Origin: Bordetella parapertussis
GTDB lineage: Bacteria; Pseudomonadota; Gammaproteobacteria; Burkholderiales; Burkholderiaceae_C
NCBI GenBank assembly: GCA_945875935.1
Contig: CAMCNE010000027.1
Location: 1-25,395, forward strand
DNA length: 25,395 bases
Direction: 5' to 3'
Part shown: one piece after another, positions 24,276-25,395 of the stretch
Numbering within the stretch: the first letter of the stretch is position 1
Layout of the letters: each line of letters starts with the position of its first letter
Made by a program: the position numbers and the translations under genes
Notes under the pieces: model-generated
Database searches by the model: none
The model's input: only the letters and a program-made list of their open reading frames with translations
What the model was told of the DNA's origin: nothing

Positions 24276-25181
24276 ATGCCTGCCCTGATTTGCGGATCTC
24301 TCGCGTTCGACACCATCACCACCTTCGGCGGCCGCTTTGCCGAACAGATCCTGCCCGAGCAGGTGCACATCCTGAACGTGTCGTTTCTGGTGCCAACACT
24401 GCGCCGCGAGTTTGGCGGATGCGCCGGCAACATCGCCTACACGCTCAGCCAACTCGGTGGCGAGCCGCTGGTGCTGGCTGCGTTGGGCAGCGACGGCGAT
24501 CAGTACCTGCAAAGGCTGTCGAGCTGGGGCGTGTGCACAGACCATGTGCGTGTCGATGAACACAGCTTCACGGCGCAGGCCATCATCATCACCGACATCA
24601 ACAACAACCAGATCACCGCGTTTCACCCGGGCGCCATGCAATCTGCCCAGTTGACGGTGGTGCCTGCGCGGTCGGACATCCGCATCGCCATCATCGCGCC
24701 CGATGGACGCGACGCCATGATCGAGCACGCCCAGCAACTCGCTGCGGCCAAGATCCCGTTCGTGTTCGATCCCGGCCAGGGGCTGCCGATGTTTGACGGC
24801 ACCGAACTCAAGCGCTTCGTGGAACAAGCCACCTGGGTCGCGCTCAATGACTACGAAGCTCGCATGCTGTGCGAGCGTACGGGGCAAACCCTGGAGTCGC
24901 TGTCGAGCTCCCATCTGGCGGGCGTCATCGTGACGCTGGGCGCCGAAGGCTGCGATGTGTGGGAACAAGGTCAATGCACCCATGTGCCGGGCGTGCCGGC
25001 CGTCGAGGTGCTGGACCCCACTGGCTGCGGAGACGCCTTCCGAGGCGCCTTGCTCTATGGCCTGGAGCGCGGCTGGCCGCTGCTGCGCTGCGTCGAACTC
25101 GGCAACCGCATCGGCGCACTGAAGATCGCTTCTCGCGGCGGCCAGAACCACCGCATCGACCGATCAGCGTTCGATCTTTGA
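24276..25181 (+). CDS. PfkB-family carbohydrate/nucleoside kinase (adenosine kinase-like)
   Basis: Sugar or nucleoside kinase of the ribokinase (PfkB) family, 301 residues. PfkB signature 1 is FGGCAGNIAYTLSQLGG (46-62), and signature 2 is DPTGCGDAFRGALL (247-260), with D253 as the family catalytic base. IITDINNNQITAFHPGAM (104-121) resembles bacterial adenosine kinase-like members. The substrate cannot be set by eye; ribokinase-type sugars are the alternative. The ATG at 24276 is preferred over a TTG at 24261 because GGAG (24267-24270) lies 5 nt upstream of it. It is the last gene of the plus-strand block, followed by a bidirectional terminator. Confidence 0.92.
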   Translation: MPALICGSLAFDTITTFGGRFAEQILPEQVHILNVSFLVPTLRREFGGCAGNIAYTLSQLGGEPLVLAALGSDGDQYLQRLSSWGVCTDHVRVDEHSFTAQAIIITDINNNQITAFHPGAMQSAQLTVVPARSDIRIAIIAPDGRDAMIEHAQQLAAAKIPFVFDPGQGLPMFDGTELKRFVEQATWVALNDYEARMLCERTGQTLESLSSSHLAGVIVTLGAEGCDVWEQGQCTHVPGVPAVEVLDPTGCGDAFRGALLYGLERGWPLLRCVELGNRIGALKIASRGGQNHRIDRSAFDL

Positions 25182-25185
25182 GCGT

Positions 25186-25210
25186 AAAAAAACCCGGACA
25201 AGCCGGGTTT
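25186..25210. terminator. Bidirectional intrinsic terminator between the PfkB gene and the H1-like gene
   Basis: AAACCCGG (25190-25197) and CCGGGTTT (25203-25210) form an 8-bp stem with a 5-nt loop. On the minus strand it is followed by seven T (complement of A at 25186-25192), a strong terminator for the H1-like gene. On the plus strand only TTT ends the stem, a weaker terminator for the kinase gene 4 bp upstream. Confidence 0.85.
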
Positions 25211-25223
25211 GATGACTGCCGAA

Positions 25224-25239
25224 GCCCGCTTGAGCGGGC
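25224..25239. repeat. Second hairpin downstream of the H1-like gene
   Basis: GCCCGC (25224-25229) and GCGGGC (25234-25239) form a 6-bp GC-only stem with a 4-nt loop, 9 bp after the H1-like stop and before the main terminator. No T-run follows. It may stabilise the 3' end of an abundant transcript. Confidence 0.5.
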
Positions 25240-25248
25240 CCCGCCGAA

Positions 25249-25395
25249 TCAGGGCTTGGTTCCCGTTGGGAATGGCCAGGCTGCCTGAGGGCTGAGCGCA
25301 GTCTTTGCAGCCGGAGCGGCAGGCTTGGCTGCAGCCTTCTTGGCGGCAGGCTTGGTGACGGCCTTTTTCGCAGGAGCAGCTGCCTTCTTCGCAGG
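25249..25395 (-). CDS. Histone H1-like Lys/Ala/Pro-rich protein (5' end outside the window)
   Basis: Only the C-terminal 48 residues are visible, entering from the right edge. They are Ala/Lys/Pro repeats (PAKKAAAPAK, KPAAKKAAAKP) followed by a non-repetitive end, ALSPQAAWPFPTGTKP, and a TGA stop at 25251-25249. This composition is that of the bacterial histone H1-like or AlgP-like nucleoid proteins found in betaproteobacteria, thought to bind DNA through the basic repeats. The Trp-Pro-Phe-Pro C-terminus is recognisable from such Burkholderiales proteins. A strong minus-strand terminator and a second hairpin follow. Total length and the N-terminal domain cannot be judged. Confidence 0.82.
   Translation of the reverse strand, partial: PAKKAAAPAKKAVTKPAAKKAAAKPAAPAAKTALSPQAAWPFPTGTKP

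Noticed and set aside
1..25395. Search for CRISPR arrays, insertion sequences, tRNA/rRNA genes, toxin-antitoxin or defence genes
   Set aside because: No repeated spacer pattern, transposase motif, tRNA-like cloverleaf or defence-type protein was seen; all sizeable non-shadow frames are assigned to core genes.

Overview
The window is a dense, GC-rich stretch of bacterial core chromosome with no gap of 300 bp or more between genes. Gene content and order point to a betaproteobacterium of the order Burkholderiales (Comamonadaceae or Sphaerotilaceae-like; genus not resolvable by eye). The indicators are the tatABC / HIT / small membrane protein / hisE / hisI string, dusB-fis next to purH, the RNB exonuclease / TonB-like / aroE / mtgA block, aroQ-accB-accC-prmA with a DUF3426 zinc-ribbon protein, and the Lys/Ala/Pro-rich histone H1-like tail at the right edge.

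Layout: (1) 1-1680, minus strand: Nif3-like metal protein followed by a truncated pdxA. (2) 1693-2856, plus: a membrane-anchored HtrA-type protease with one PDZ domain, diverging from the Nif3 gene with only 12 bp between start codons. (3) 2893-13377, minus: read in the direction of transcription, dusB-fis, purH, ruvC, argB, a HAD phosphatase, slmA, a DUF815 AAA ATPase, a NUDIX hydrolase, hisI, hisE, a small membrane protein, a HIT protein and tatA-tatB-tatC. (4) 13473-25181, plus: YqaA-like membrane protein, RNase II-type exonuclease, TonB-like protein, aroE, mtgA, an uncharacterised protein, a TlpA-type thioredoxin, aroQ, accB, accC, prmA, a zinc-ribbon/DUF3426 protein and a PfkB-family kinase. 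(5) A bidirectional terminator, then the 3' end of a minus-strand histone H1-like gene.

Functions are housekeeping: export of folded proteins (Tat), envelope proteolysis and peptidoglycan synthesis (HtrA, MtgA), histidine, arginine, purine, shikimate and pyridoxal-5'-phosphate synthesis, the first step of fatty acid synthesis (AccB/AccC), tRNA and ribosomal protein modification (DusB, PrmA), chromosome maintenance (RuvC, Fis, SlmA). Translational coupling is widespread: many neighbours overlap by 4 bp (ATGA, GTGA or TTGA), and several starts are non-ATG.

I looked for a new system and do not see a convincing one: no defence island, mobile element, CRISPR array, tRNA or rRNA. The items most worth a second look are modest: a perfect 13-bp inverted repeat across the tlpA-like stop codon, an uncharacterised protein with a possible degenerate nucleotidyltransferase motif, a roughly 19-residue insertion in AroE ahead of its catalytic lysine, a TonB-like protein with charged helices in place of a proline-rich linker, and hisI-hisE separated from hisF.
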